In this document: positions 1 through 8,335 of the stretch, one piece after another
Position numbering within the stretch: the first letter of the stretch is position 1
Layout of the letters: each line of letters opens with the position of its first letter
From: an uncultured Sulfurovum sp.
GTDB taxonomy: Bacteria > Campylobacterota > Campylobacteria > Campylobacterales > Sulfurovaceae
Assembly: GCA_902727855.1 (NCBI GenBank)
Contig: CACVAS010000036.1
Location: 1 to 64,000, forward strand
Reading direction: 5' to 3'
DNA length: 64,000 nucleotides
The notes under the pieces: generated by a model
Told to the model about the DNA's origin: nothing
What the model saw: only the letters and a program-made list of their open reading frames with translations
The model's database searches: none
Program-made: the position numbers and the translations under genes

Positions 1-2
1 GG

Positions 3-15
3 TTGTCAAAGATCA
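3..15 (-). promoter_or_regulatory. boxA-like antitermination element of an rRNA leader
   Basis: Read on the minus strand this is TGATCTTTGACAA, close to the bacterial rrn boxA (TGCTCTTTAACA). It lies about 55 bp downstream of a perfect sigma-70 promoter that fires out of the left edge. No rRNA body is visible, so the assignment to an rRNA operon is inferred from the promoter strength plus boxA. Confidence 0.55.
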
Positions 16-70
16 CTCAATAACACTCTTGCTAGCAACTCGCTAACCATCCATGTGTTGTTGGACGCGT

Positions 71-99
71 ATTATAGCACCGAAGTTATTCCTTGTCAA
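71..99 (-). promoter_or_regulatory. Consensus sigma-70 promoter, probably of an rRNA operon
   Basis: On the minus strand there is TTGACA (94-99), a 17-bp spacer and TATAAT (71-76): both hexamers are perfect. A GC-rich block (GCGTCC) follows the -10, as in the discriminators of stringently controlled stable-RNA promoters. Transcription runs leftwards off the window through a boxA-like site. The promoter is directly visible; the rRNA target is inference. Confidence 0.85.
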
Positions 100-450
100 G
101 GATTTATCGCAAAAATGTCCAAATTTATTGAAATTCTTTTTTTACTTACATTATACAGGTAAAAAAACTAAAAATAAACTTATCAATTTGAGAATGGATA
201 CAAATACACTTTATGTTATTGATTTCAATATATACGAGTCAGTAAGAATAATTTTTTGATTTGTAGTAGATTTGGGTTGCAATAAAAGTTTGGATGTGGT
301 AGAGGTTTGTTCTAACTGAGGTTTTGTAGAAAGGGTGCATACATAAAGTATCTCACCAAACGGAAAAACATCCGTTCGGACGAACACCCCTCTTATGCTT
401 TAGCAACGGGGTATCGCATTTAGTGCCAGAGATGTGCCGAGGCTAATCTT
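100..450. other. Intergenic stretch with structured DNA downstream of aclA
   Basis: No convincing gene. On the minus strand, about 70 nt past the aclA stop, there is a 9-bp hairpin (arms 371-379 and 356-364, loop TGTTTT, with one G-U pair that would be an A-C mismatch on the plus strand) and an ACCCC/GGGGT stem (386-390 with 408-412). The hairpin is not followed by a clean T run, so it could be an aclA terminator, a 3'-UTR structure or a small RNA. An ATG-started 68-codon frame at 53-259 crosses the rrn promoter and has no family likeness. Confidence 0.4.
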
Positions 451-2253
451 TTATAATTCTTCTGCTTTTTGTACGTCATAAAGGATATCATCCATTGGGT
501 GTCTATACATAGGCATTGCAAGACGTTTTTCATCAAGGATGTGACCAATGAATCCAATAGATCTACCCAGAATAAAGAATGCATTTAATGCACCTGCTTC
601 AATAAATACATCAATCTCTTCATCTGTGTAATCCAGTGCTCTCCACATATCTACCATAAGAATACCAATTGTACCATCAACGTTAAGAATAAGGTTCTCT
701 TTCTTAGATGTTGTCAATGCTTCTACAGTTCTTGCATAATCAAGAAGTGGTGTAGATGGGAAGTTCTCAGCAGCAAAGTCCATAAGTCCTTTAACTCTTA
801 AGTCAGGGTTTTTAAGTGACTTAATTCTGTGGCCTATACCTGGAATTGGTATACCTTCTTTCTTCATATGAGCTAAAAATTCTTTTGGTGACATATCATG
901 ATCATCTGCATATTTGAAATGTTCTGCTGCACCATCAATCGCACCACCAAATCTTGGACCAATTGTAAGAAGACCAGCAATCAGTGAAGAGATAACATCT
1001 TTACCCGCACGCGCAGTTACTTTTGCATTGTGTGCACCAGAAACTGCTGGTCCGTGATCTGCAACAGTTTTAAGTACTGTCTCAAGGAAGTCAACTGCCC
1101 ATCTTGGGTATCTTTTCTTGAACCATAGGATTGACATTACATCACCAATAGTGAACCCTGTATCTGGAGTTGCAACTGAAGAGATAGGATATCCACAGTA
1201 ATGCGCTTCTTCACCTCTATCATCAGAAATAGTACAAATAAACTCTTTAGATCTTCTAGAAGCTGGAACTGTATTCATCTCTGGCTCAGGAATCTCTGCA
1301 ATATTCATATCAGTAAATACTTTGTTAATCATTGCTGGAAGGTCATTGAATGAATCTGGTACATGAATACCTGCTTCTTTCATAGCATTGTTTTTATACT
1401 CAGCTGTTTCAGATTCAGCATTTGCAGAAGCACCTGCATGACCAAACTGAACACCTGAATCATAATGCTTAGCAATAGTACCAATACACCATGCAATCAC
1501 TGGTTTAGTAATTTGACCATTTTTAATCGCTTCGATGACTTTGTACTCTTCAGTACCACCCACTTCTCCAAGAAGAATCATGTACTTAACATCTGGGTTT
1601 TTTTCCATTCTAAGAAGGTTATCGATAAATACAGATCCAACGAATCTATCTCCACCAATCGCTACACCCTCAGCAATACCATCAGCATTAATAGAAATAA
1701 TGTTTGAAAGCTCGTTGAAAAGTCCACCTGAACGTGTTACAAGACCACATGAACCTGCTCTATGTAACTTAGAGTTAACGATGTTTGTAATCGTACCACC
1801 AATGTTTGCAACTTTAAACGCACCTGGAGTAATCGCACCAACAGTTGCAGGTCCTATTACAGTCACACCTTTTTCTCTTGCAGTTTGGTTCATACCACGT
1901 GCAAGTCTTTCGGGGATACCTTCAGCTGTAATCATCATAGATGAGAAACCACCAATTTCAAGTGCCTCCATAGTAACATCATATGCTGTTCTGAAAGATG
2001 CGAAGTTTAAAAGTACATCCGCTTGTGGTTGTGCAGCTTTTGCTTCAGCTGTTGACTTGAAAAGTGGGATCATCACTTCATCTGCACCATAGAAGAATTT
2101 CTCAAATTTATTTCCAGATGTAGGAGCAACGATTGCAGCTACTGATGGTTTTTCTCTTTTGATTGTGTAATCATAGTCTAACATTCTCTGGATAGCAGTT
2201 TTGTTGTTGTTCCAAAAAATCGCTTGTGTGTCTTTTGTATATAATCTTTCCAT
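451..2253 (-). CDS. aclA: ATP-citrate lyase, large subunit (citryl-CoA lyase part)
   Basis: 600 aa. With AclB it cleaves citrate with ATP and CoA to acetyl-CoA and oxaloacetate, the defining step of the reductive TCA cycle. An N-terminal succinyl-CoA-synthetase-like CoA-binding region carries the phosphohistidine in GHAGASAN (H272). The C-terminal citrate-synthase-like region has DHGPA (about 399-403) and PGIGHRIKS (471-479). This is the domain order of the C-terminal two thirds of animal ACL and of Chlorobium AclA. It starts 9 bp after the aclB stop, with AGGAG in the gap, so the two are cotranscribed. It implies autotrophic CO2 fixation. Confidence 0.96.
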   Translation of the reverse strand: MERLYTKDTQAIFWNNNKTAIQRMLDYDYTIKREKPSVAAIVAPTSGNKFEKFFYGADEVMIPLFKSTAEAKAAQPQADVLLNFASFRTAYDVTMEALEIGGFSSMMITAEGIPERLARGMNQTAREKGVTVIGPATVGAITPGAFKVANIGGTITNIVNSKLHRAGSCGLVTRSGGLFNELSNIISINADGIAEGVAIGGDRFVGSVFIDNLLRMEKNPDVKYMILLGEVGGTEEYKVIEAIKNGQITKPVIAWCIGTIAKHYDSGVQFGHAGASANAESETAEYKNNAMKEAGIHVPDSFNDLPAMINKVFTDMNIAEIPEPEMNTVPASRRSKEFICTISDDRGEEAHYCGYPISSVATPDTGFTIGDVMSILWFKKRYPRWAVDFLETVLKTVADHGPAVSGAHNAKVTARAGKDVISSLIAGLLTIGPRFGGAIDGAAEHFKYADDHDMSPKEFLAHMKKEGIPIPGIGHRIKSLKNPDLRVKGLMDFAAENFPSTPLLDYARTVEALTTSKKENLILNVDGTIGILMVDMWRALDYTDEEIDVFIEAGALNAFFILGRSIGFIGHILDEKRLAMPMYRHPMDDILYDVQKAEEL

Positions 2254-2262
2254 AGTATCTCC

Positions 2263-3600
2263 TTACTTCTCTAGTGCCATACGTACAATGTCTGTTACGT
2301 GTGTTTCTGGCCCATATACTTCGATGTAAAGACCCATTCTGTCTGCTGCTTCTTTAATATCTTTTAGACCTTTTTCATAGTTTGGTCCACCACGTCTAAC
2401 GTAAATTTTTGCACCAACTTCTTTTAGCTTGTCTTGATAGTTTTCAAATGCTTGAATAATACCTGTAAATGTTTTTGCAACATCTGTAAAGTTAGCAATA
2501 GCTCCACCAATAATAAGGACTTTCCCTCTACCTTGTGCATCTTTTTCTCTTGTCATAAGATCAAAAAGTGTTTCAGCGTAGAACTTAGTTTCACCTGTGG
2601 TTGGTCCGCCTGAGTACTCACCGTAGTTAGCAAGGTCTTCAATACCAGCCATATCAGCAATTGTGTCAGCATAAACAACTGAAGCACCACCACCAGCAAC
2701 CATTGTCCAGATTCTAGCTTCTGGTTTAAGAATTGTAAGTTTAAGTGAAGCACCTGTTTTTGAATCTGCAAGCTCTACTGCTTCTTCTTCAGGAGACTTG
2801 TCTTCCATACCAAATGCAGTTGGGTAAGAAACATCTCCCCACTGGTCAACCATCATAAATCCAGCAGTATCGTCAAGCTTAGCAACCATATCAAGAAGTT
2901 CAATCTTCTTACCTTGCATTACAAATGGATTGATTTCAAGATATGCGAAGTTTAATTCTCTGTATGCTTTAAAAAAACCGATACAAAATTCTGCAAATTG
3001 CTCTTTATCTGCATCTGCAACATCTGCAGGTACATTTGCTCTAATTTTTTCAGCAATCTCATCTTCTGTTGCAGTGATAGGGAATGCTACTTCAGTCACT
3101 TTCTCGTCCCAACCCTCTTCAACTTCCATTCCACCTTCAGCAGACATGTAAATAACATCATCATCACCTACACAAGTTGCAGATACATAGTACTCTTCAG
3201 CTTGTTCATGTGGCGTAAATGGCTCAACAACAAAGTGTGTAAGTTTATCTATACTTGGCTCACCAGTAGGAGTATCACCATCAAATGAAAAGTATACTTC
3301 TTGGTCAGTAGATGATTTTTCATCAATCCATGATGCAGCTTTTGCAAGTTTTACATCACCTGGCTTAGCATCTTTAAAAAGTACTAGTCCATTTTTACCT
3401 CTTTTACCAAAAAGCATATCTGGTTTTGCAACCAATGTTTTTTCATTTAACCATGCATTTGTTTTTGCAGCCTCTGTAAGGTCTGCCCCATTTTGAACCA
3501 TTACAGTTTCATATGCATATGTAAAGTCTGGGAAATATTTATCCCAGTGTTTTGCTAGAATTGACTTTGCGTCATACTCTCTAATCGCCTTTTGAGCCAT
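2263..3600 (-). CDS. aclB: ATP-citrate lyase, small subunit (ATP-grasp part)
   Basis: 445 aa, matching the N-terminal part of animal ACL: an ATP-grasp/succinyl-CoA synthetase beta-like domain followed by a citrate-binding domain with a GGGASVVYAD segment. It binds ATP and citrate and phosphorylates the AclA histidine. First gene of aclBA. The start has AGGAG eight bases upstream; a TATACT -10 candidate lies at 3629-3634 on the minus strand, with only a weak -35. The 170-bp upstream gap up to the next gene holds nothing else recognisable. Confidence 0.95.
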   Translation of the reverse strand: MAQKAIREYDAKSILAKHWDKYFPDFTYAYETVMVQNGADLTEAAKTNAWLNEKTLVAKPDMLFGKRGKNGLVLFKDAKPGDVKLAKAASWIDEKSSTDQEVYFSFDGDTPTGEPSIDKLTHFVVEPFTPHEQAEEYYVSATCVGDDDVIYMSAEGGMEVEEGWDEKVTEVAFPITATEDEIAEKIRANVPADVADADKEQFAEFCIGFFKAYRELNFAYLEINPFVMQGKKIELLDMVAKLDDTAGFMMVDQWGDVSYPTAFGMEDKSPEEEAVELADSKTGASLKLTILKPEARIWTMVAGGGASVVYADTIADMAGIEDLANYGEYSGGPTTGETKFYAETLFDLMTREKDAQGRGKVLIIGGAIANFTDVAKTFTGIIQAFENYQDKLKEVGAKIYVRRGGPNYEKGLKDIKEAADRMGLYIEVYGPETHVTDIVRMALEK

Positions 3601-3771
3601 CGAGTTCTCCTTTAATTTTGTTCTGAATAGTATATCATTAAGTAGTTTTAGATTTTGTTTAGCTTATGAAAATGATAAAATTAAATTTTTTATTGTGTAT
3701 TTTAGAAACATATTCCAGTAGGTTTAATATGCTCAGAATAGAAAATTATTTTGATAACCTAAATGTACGTA

Positions 3772-4863
3772 TCAATAGTTATCACAAGGTAAAAAGCCAT
3801 AATACTGTAGCTGGTAATACTCTCTTTTTCTAAACCCCTGGTAACACTCTTTATCATCATTATTGAGTTTTTTTGAAAAATAGTAAGGACTATAAATATT
3901 TTTTGCAAAATGCTGTTTCTTATTTGTCATAGTTTTATAACTTATTTGATGAAAAATAACCAATACAATAGAAATAAGCAGTAATACCATGACTGCCACA
4001 AAGCCTTGTTTATAACGCTTTTGAAACTCAGGAAGTCTCACACGCACACTTTTGTTAAATATATCTAACATTGGTATGATTGAAATCATCACGTAAGGAG
4101 CAAAGTCAGTTAAATGTACACGTTGTCGAATAGAAAGCAGTAAGGAAAATGCAAGTGCTGTAAACGATACATACCATAATAAAGTTTTTTTCTCACGTAA
4201 CAAGATACGATACATTGCATAGAAAAAGTAGAGGAATAAAAGAGGAGAAAACACACTTGCATATAACCCAAATATTTCGATAAAGTGTCCCGATGGACGT
4301 CCACCAATTTCTATCCCCTTGGTAAAAATTAAAAATGCTAAAAGGAATGCACTACTGCTTATAGTTAATAATTTATCTTTATGTACAAATCCATAGATAA
4401 GTAATGCAATAAAGAATATAATAGAGGCATCATGGATGAAAAAAAGTGAAAACATTACAAAAGGAAGTGCTATATACTTTTTTTGTTCATACATAAGTAC
4501 AAAAAAGAGCACCAATGGCAATACAAGAATGGCGATACTTGCCATTGATGTTGCTGTTAGTATACCTGGTAAAAACATATAAATAATCGTTGCTACATAA
4601 GCATCATTTTTTTTACTAAAGTAACGTTGTGAAATTTTATAAAATAAATAAACACTTATCAAACCAAAAGGAATAAAAAGAATACGTAAACCTAAAAAAC
4701 CATCTACATAGATTGTGCCTGCATGCATAAGCCAATGGACTACACCCTCTGAAGTAAAAAATATTTTTGCTTCATGTGGTGTAATAGGTGTACTAATAGC
4801 AAGATATAGTATAGCAACTATATAAAAGACAAGTGCTATGAATAAATGCTTTTTTTTCATCAT
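3772..4863 (-). CDS. Multi-pass membrane protein, GT-C glycosyltransferase-like
   Basis: 363 aa with roughly nine to ten hydrophobic helices. The first periplasmic loop has PITPHEAK, which resembles the short acidic loop of GT-C (GT39/PMT-like) lipid-linked glycosyltransferases, but no family is certain. The C-terminal ~50 residues are soluble, Tyr/Lys-rich and contain two Cys. It begins 1 bp after the trpG stop, so it is the last gene of a trpG-type leftward operon. No clear ribosome-binding site; two adjacent ATGs, start uncertain by one codon. Confidence 0.55.
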   Translation of the reverse strand: MMKKKHLFIALVFYIVAILYLAISTPITPHEAKIFFTSEGVVHWLMHAGTIYVDGFLGLRILFIPFGLISVYLFYKISQRYFSKKNDAYVATIIYMFLPGILTATSMASIAILVLPLVLFFVLMYEQKKYIALPFVMFSLFFIHDASIIFFIALLIYGFVHKDKLLTISSSAFLLAFLIFTKGIEIGGRPSGHFIEIFGLYASVFSPLLFLYFFYAMYRILLREKKTLLWYVSFTALAFSLLLSIRQRVHLTDFAPYVMISIIPMLDIFNKSVRVRLPEFQKRYKQGFVAVMVLLLISIVLVIFHQISYKTMTNKKQHFAKNIYSPYYFSKKLNNDDKECYQGFRKREYYQLQYYGFLPCDNY

Positions 4864-4864
4864 T

Positions 4865-5434
4865 TTAAAGTTTTAAAAAGTTATCTAACATCTCGTACCC
4901 GTACTCACTCATAATTGACTCTGGATGAAACTGTACACCATAAACCGGTTTATCCTTTATCTGTAAAGACATAATCTCATTATCATCCATACTATGCGAT
5001 GTAGCTATAACAGTATTGGGAAGATTATCTTTATTGACTGTAAGTGAATGATACCTAGTCGCTCTAAATTCATTTGGCAAGTCTTTAAATATAGGAGTAA
5101 CTTTATCTATAGCAACCTGTGAAGTCTTCCCATGCATCATATTTTTAGCACGTATCACTTCTCCGCCAAAAGCTTGAGCAATACTCTGATGTCCAAGACA
5201 AATACCAAATATAGGTGTAGTATCAGAAAACGCTTTAATGACATCTAGTGTTACCCCTGCATCATCTGGTGTAGCTGGGCCTGGAGAGAGTATGATTTTA
5301 TCAGGATTTAAAGCTTTGATCTCATCTATTGTTAGTTCATCATTACGAATAACTTTAAGATCAGCCCCAAGTTCCCTACAATATTGTACGACATTGTAAG
5401 TAAAGCTGTCGTAGTTGTCTATCATTAATACCAT
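4865..5434 (-). CDS. trpG: Class I glutamine amidotransferase, TrpG/PabA type
   Basis: 189 aa, full family length. It supplies ammonia from glutamine to anthranilate synthase and/or aminodeoxychorismate synthase. The nucleophile is C79 in GICLGHQ; H170 and E172 of FHPES complete the triad; the oxyanion loop SPGP is at 50-53. There is no trpE or pabB next door, so whether it serves tryptophan or folate synthesis cannot be decided here; many bacteria use one such subunit for both. It starts 1 bp after the upstream phosphoribosyltransferase stop. Confidence 0.9.
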   Translation of the reverse strand: MVLMIDNYDSFTYNVVQYCRELGADLKVIRNDELTIDEIKALNPDKIILSPGPATPDDAGVTLDVIKAFSDTTPIFGICLGHQSIAQAFGGEVIRAKNMMHGKTSQVAIDKVTPIFKDLPNEFRATRYHSLTVNKDNLPNTVIATSHSMDDNEIMSLQIKDKPVYGVQFHPESIMSEYGYEMLDNFLKL

Positions 5435-5435
5435 T

Positions 5436-5888
5436 TTACTTCCTTAAATCAACAGACCAAAAAAAATCAATCCATCCTTTTGGTTCCTTCACAAACCATG
5501 TTGGTGCTATTTTAGCAGTTTTTTTATAAAACAGTGAGGCACTAAAAAAAGTAACTGCAGGGTATTTTTCGTGTAATACCTTCAATACCTCAACCAATGT
5601 ATCACCTGAATCTACAATATCATCTACTATAAGAACTGTTTTTCGTGATTGCAAGTCTGGTATATTAAATACCTCAACAAATTCATTTTTTTGATTATCT
5701 TCATACCCTATTGTATTGATGGCATACACATCACGTAAACCATAATACTCTCCCAACATTTGAGCCATAGATAAGCCCCCTCTTGCGATACCTAGTATTG
5801 CATCAAAAGGTTGGTCAATGTAACTTATTAAGACCTTTAAATCTTGCTTGTATTCTTCATAGGCATAGTATATTTCACTACTCATCAT
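5436..5888 (-). CDS. gpt: Purine phosphoribosyltransferase (xanthine/hypoxanthine/guanine type)
   Basis: 150 aa. The PRPP-binding motif VLIVDDIVDSGDTL and an early ARGG loop identify a type I phosphoribosyltransferase that salvages a purine base to its nucleotide. Size and the WxxFFW-like C-terminus resemble Gpt of Helicobacter. AAGG precedes the first ATG by seven bases. It heads a tightly packed leftward operon with trpG and the membrane protein. The exact base specificity is inference. Confidence 0.75.
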   Translation of the reverse strand: MMSSEIYYAYEEYKQDLKVLISYIDQPFDAILGIARGGLSMAQMLGEYYGLRDVYAINTIGYEDNQKNEFVEVFNIPDLQSRKTVLIVDDIVDSGDTLVEVLKVLHEKYPAVTFFSASLFYKKTAKIAPTWFVKEPKGWIDFFWSVDLRK

Positions 5889-5921
5889 TTAGTGCCTTGT
5901 GTGTAGTGAACTTTAATTCTT

Positions 5922-6347
5922 CTACTCATAATTATCTTGCTTCATTAATGCTAAAAACTCCTCAGGAGCGACGACTGTAACTTTAGACTTCTTAAAACCT
6001 TTTTTATCCCGTGTCACGATTATATCAATGTTTTCTTGCTTAGCCGCACAATAAATAACACTATCTTCATAATCTAAACCATTTTCACTACATGCATGCT
6101 GTAGTACTGTTTTATCTATATTAGCTATGTTAAAGAGAGACAGTAGCTCCTCTATCGTTTTATCTGCATCATTTTTACCTAAATTTTTTGCTAGCAAATA
6201 ATGTAATGTGGTCACAGATGAGGCACAAAGGTATCCATCTACTGCATCATTTTCAATGAGTACAAATATTTCCCTTGCGCTTTGTATAAACTCTTTTCTT
6301 GCAAGCAATACATCTAATACTATATTTGTATCTAAAAGAACTTTCAC
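5922..6347 (-). CDS. PIN-domain ribonuclease toxin
   Basis: 141 aa. The opening MKVLLDTNIVLD (D6, D12) and later acidic positions in DYEDSVIY and VTRDKKG are the metal-binding residues of PIN (VapC-like) ribonucleases; the layout fits the PIN_3 group. The start codon overlaps the stop of the upstream RHH antitoxin by 4 bp (ATGA type), so translation is coupled. Together they form a type II toxin-antitoxin module with its own perfect promoter. The RNA target is unknown. Confidence 0.82.
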   Translation of the reverse strand: MKVLLDTNIVLDVLLARKEFIQSAREIFVLIENDAVDGYLCASSVTTLHYLLAKNLGKNDADKTIEELLSLFNIANIDKTVLQHACSENGLDYEDSVIYCAAKQENIDIIVTRDKKGFKKSKVTVVAPEEFLALMKQDNYE

Positions 6348-6577
6348 AGATACTTCTCTTGCAAATAATCCTTATAAGTATCTTCATCTATATTTTTAAG
6401 CTTACCTATCAGACTATCTGTAATTTTAGACCTTTTAGTATCTGGATTTTCTTTTTGTAGAAGATTTTTAAAAAAGTTATTTACTATTTTAGAGACAGAA
6501 GTATTATGCTCTTTAGCATAAAGTTTTATGCTGTTTATAAGTTCTTCATCTGAGTAAAGGGTTATTTTTGTAGACAT
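6344..6577 (-). CDS. Ribbon-helix-helix antitoxin partner of the PIN toxin
   Basis: 77 aa. The N-terminal half (KITLYSDEELINSIKLYAKE then HNTSVSKIVNNFF) has the beta-helix-helix pattern of CopG/Arc-type RHH DNA-binding proteins, close to the DUF6364 antitoxins found with PIN_3 toxins. The C-terminal half is charged, as expected for the toxin-wrapping tail. It is the first gene of the module and the likely autorepressor through the palindrome over its -10 box. Confidence 0.75.
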   Translation of the reverse strand: MSTKITLYSDEELINSIKLYAKEHNTSVSKIVNNFFKNLLQKENPDTKRSKITDSLIGKLKNIDEDTYKDYLQEKYL

Positions 6578-6590
6578 GAGTTTCCTTTAG

Positions 6591-6637
6591 TCGTATATAT
6601 TTAAATTTATTATACGATAATGAATTATTTTTGTCAA
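6591..6637 (-). promoter_or_regulatory. Promoter and palindromic operator of the RHH/PIN module
   Basis: On the minus strand TTGACA (6632-6637), a 17-bp spacer and TATAAT (6609-6614) form a perfect sigma-70 promoter. An inverted repeat TCGTATA (6591-6597) / TATACGA (6611-6617) covers the -10 and the start region, where an autorepressing antitoxin would be expected to bind. The promoter is seen directly; the operator role is inference. Confidence 0.75.
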
Positions 6638-6656
6638 TACTATGTAACTCCCAAAA

Positions 6657-6809
6657 CTAAGGCATTATTTTTGCCAAAGCCCCACGAATCCCTACACTTT
6701 GTTTCTCTATGTAGGCTAAATGCTCTTGTTCTATATGCCCTATCAAGTCAGAACTAAGCTCTTGAAACTCTCTATTCATCTGCTCTATTTGAGGCAATAA
6801 ATCAGCCAT
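6657..6809 (-). CDS. Small 50-aa protein coupled to the HEPN gene
   Basis: An ATG-started frame of 50 codons beginning MADLLPQIEQMNREFQ and ending GIRGALAKIMP. Its start overlaps the last codons of hepT (ATGGCTGA: start and stop share 8 bp), the same geometry that joins mntA to hepT, so it reads as a third coupled gene of the module. It is predicted to be largely helical and amphipathic. No family recognised; it could be an accessory protein or the remnant of a longer gene. Confidence 0.5.
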   Translation of the reverse strand: MADLLPQIEQMNREFQELSSDLIGHIEQEHLAYIEKQSVGIRGALAKIMP

Positions 6810-7195
6810 TTTCTTCATCACTTTTCATATCAAATAACATCTTATTTGTTGCATTTAATAACTCATCTAGGTACTTATCACAAATCATAAAAATAGTCTC
6901 AGCATCCAAGTCAAAATAGTTATGAGACAAAATATCTCGTACTCCTTTAACACCTTTCCGATTGACTTTTGGATAATTGGGTAGCAACTTTTTATCGGTT
7001 AATTTATCAATATTTTTAAACCCCTCACCAATTGCCACCAATCGCATAGAAATACCATCCAGTTTCTCCAATCCATCTTCATTAGCCAAAAAAATCATCA
7101 CTACTATCAATCTTTTCAAATCGCTTCATAATAAGCTCAATAGAAAATAGAATATCTTCAAGTGTGGAGAGAATCATTAATTGTTTATCAGACAT
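6802..7195 (-). pseudogene. hepT: HepT-like HEPN ribonuclease toxin, interrupted by a frameshift
   Basis: The natural start is ATG at 7195, overlapping the mntA stop by 8 bp (begins MSDKQLMILSTLEDI). That frame ends after about 37 codons. The HEPN body continues one frame over (NEDGLEKLDGISMRLVAIGE) to the RX4HXY catalytic motif RDILSHNY and stops at 6802. The switch sits in a run of seven T (7088-7094); six T would restore one 130-aa protein. HepT cuts or inactivates RNA and is neutralised by MntA. Possible explanations are a disabled toxin, phase variation, slippage, or a sequencing error. The downstream part alone could start at ATG 7119 but would lack the first helix. Confidence 0.75.
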
Positions 7196-7475
7196 AAGCA
7201 ATATCCTTTTGTATCATTTTTAAAAGAAAGGGTTTAATGTACTTATGGTCTCTAATAATATCAACTCTCTTTTCTAAATCTTCTTCTATTTGCTCTTTCA
7301 ATTCAACAAGCTTAAACAAATCAGGCTTCATCTGAACAAAAATATCTATATCACTATCTACATTCGCCTCATCACGAGCATAAGAGCCAAAAAGACCTAT
7401 CTTCTCTACTTCATACTCTTTTTGAAATGCTTGTTTATGGGTTGTTAGGTAGTTTAGTATGGTTTCTTTGGTCAT
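7188..7475 (-). CDS. mntA: MntA-type minimal nucleotidyltransferase antitoxin
   Basis: 95 aa. GSYARDEANVDSDID matches the MNT signature GSX10DXD. In type VII MntA/HepT systems this enzyme adds AMP to a tyrosine of the HEPN toxin and silences it. It precedes and overlaps the hepT gene. AGGAG lies upstream of the ATG. Whether it still has a full-length partner depends on the hepT frameshift. Confidence 0.82.
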   Translation of the reverse strand: MTKETILNYLTTHKQAFQKEYEVEKIGLFGSYARDEANVDSDIDIFVQMKPDLFKLVELKEQIEEDLEKRVDIIRDHKYIKPFLLKMIQKDIAYV

Positions 7476-7531
7476 TTTTTAGCTCCTTTTATTTTATTAT
7501 AGTGTATCTTTTAAATTTATCTTTCGTATGC

Positions 7532-7554
7532 ATTCCCACTTAGAAAGTGGGAAT
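7532..7554. repeat. Perfect 10-bp stem hairpin between two MNT/HEPN pairs
   Basis: ATTCCCACTT (7532-7541), AGA, AAGTGGGAAT (7545-7554). It lies about 30 bp past the stop of the second HEPN gene on the minus strand and could end that transcript, but no T run follows on either strand, so a REP-like or other repeat element is equally possible. Confidence 0.5.
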
Positions 7555-7587
7555 AAGAAAATATAGTTCTCATAACGAATCAACATA

Positions 7588-7989
7588 TCAATTCTTGAAT
7601 TTTATCATCCCAATAAGTCTTTCAAGCACAAGAATATACCTATCAGCCTGATTAATGTCATCATGAATAATCGAATAACGACCCTCAACAGCATAATCAT
7701 TAAGCTCTATTAAGCATTCAATATCTTCTGTGAGACAAATATTATACTTTTCACAAAGTTCAATAATCTGTTCTATATCATGACTTTTAAGAAAAGAAAT
7801 TGCCTCTCTTGAAAGCATTGACTTTAAAAGTTTCTCTCCACTCTGTTGCAATTCAAAATATATCTTTTCTATATCAATCTTTATCTTATCTGCATTAAAT
7901 GCTTCAAGTAAATATTTACCACTATTCAAATCAACTATGGCTTTATAGAGAAACATATCTGCACTATTTTTAATGTCACTTTTGTTCAT
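7588..7989 (-). CDS. HEPN-domain protein, partner of the second nucleotidyltransferase
   Basis: 133 aa from the ATG at 7989 (MNKSDIKNSADMF), chosen because upstream ATGs lie deep in the preceding gene and GGGGTGG stands before it. Helical, with R-x4-H in GRYSIIHDD, the HEPN catalytic signature, but without the following Tyr of HepT. It overlaps the nucleotidyltransferase gene by 14 bp. Probably an RNase toxin or a substrate-binding HEPN of an MNT/HEPN pair. Confidence 0.7.
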   Translation of the reverse strand: MNKSDIKNSADMFLYKAIVDLNSGKYLLEAFNADKIKIDIEKIYFELQQSGEKLLKSMLSREAISFLKSHDIEQIIELCEKYNICLTEDIECLIELNDYAVEGRYSIIHDDINQADRYILVLERLIGMIKFKN

Positions 7990-8299
7990 ACAAAACCACC
8001 CCATTATGCCTAGCATCATACAGAGCCGTATTTATCCAATTTTCATCACTATGTGCCATAAAATAGTCATAATTTTCCACCAAAATATCTTTTGCTATTT
8101 TTATATCTTTTAAAGCTTCTCTAATTTTAGATTTTTTCTCTTTTTTGGAGACCATATTTTTTTCTATCACACATATATCTAAGTCACTATCTTTAGTAGG
8201 ATTACCATAAGCGTAAGACCCAAAGAGTATAACCCTATAAGGATTCAAGGGCTTTAGCTTTTCAGCAATATCAAGTTTTATTTTTTCTATGTCCAGCAT
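7976..8299 (-). CDS. Second minimal nucleotidyltransferase (MNT/HEPN pair)
   Basis: 107 aa. GSYAYGNPTKDSDLD fits GSX10DXD exactly. The C-terminal part (SDENWINTALYDARHNGVVLYE) is the usual tail of HEPN-linked nucleotidyltransferases. It differs clearly in sequence from the MntA 700 bp away, so the two pairs are not a recent duplication. An ACTCC-type ribosome-binding site (minus-strand GGAGT) lies before the ATG. Expected to modify or neutralise the following HEPN protein. Confidence 0.75.
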   Translation of the reverse strand: MLDIEKIKLDIAEKLKPLNPYRVILFGSYAYGNPTKDSDLDICVIEKNMVSKKEKKSKIREALKDIKIAKDILVENYDYFMAHSDENWINTALYDARHNGVVLYEQK

Positions 8300-8335
8300 T
8301 TTTACTCCTTTTCTTTTATTATAGCCTATATTCCC

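Noticed and set aside
53-259. 68-codon plus-strand open frame
   Set aside because: It crosses a perfect promoter of the other strand, has no ribosome site and low-complexity Lys/Phe-rich content.
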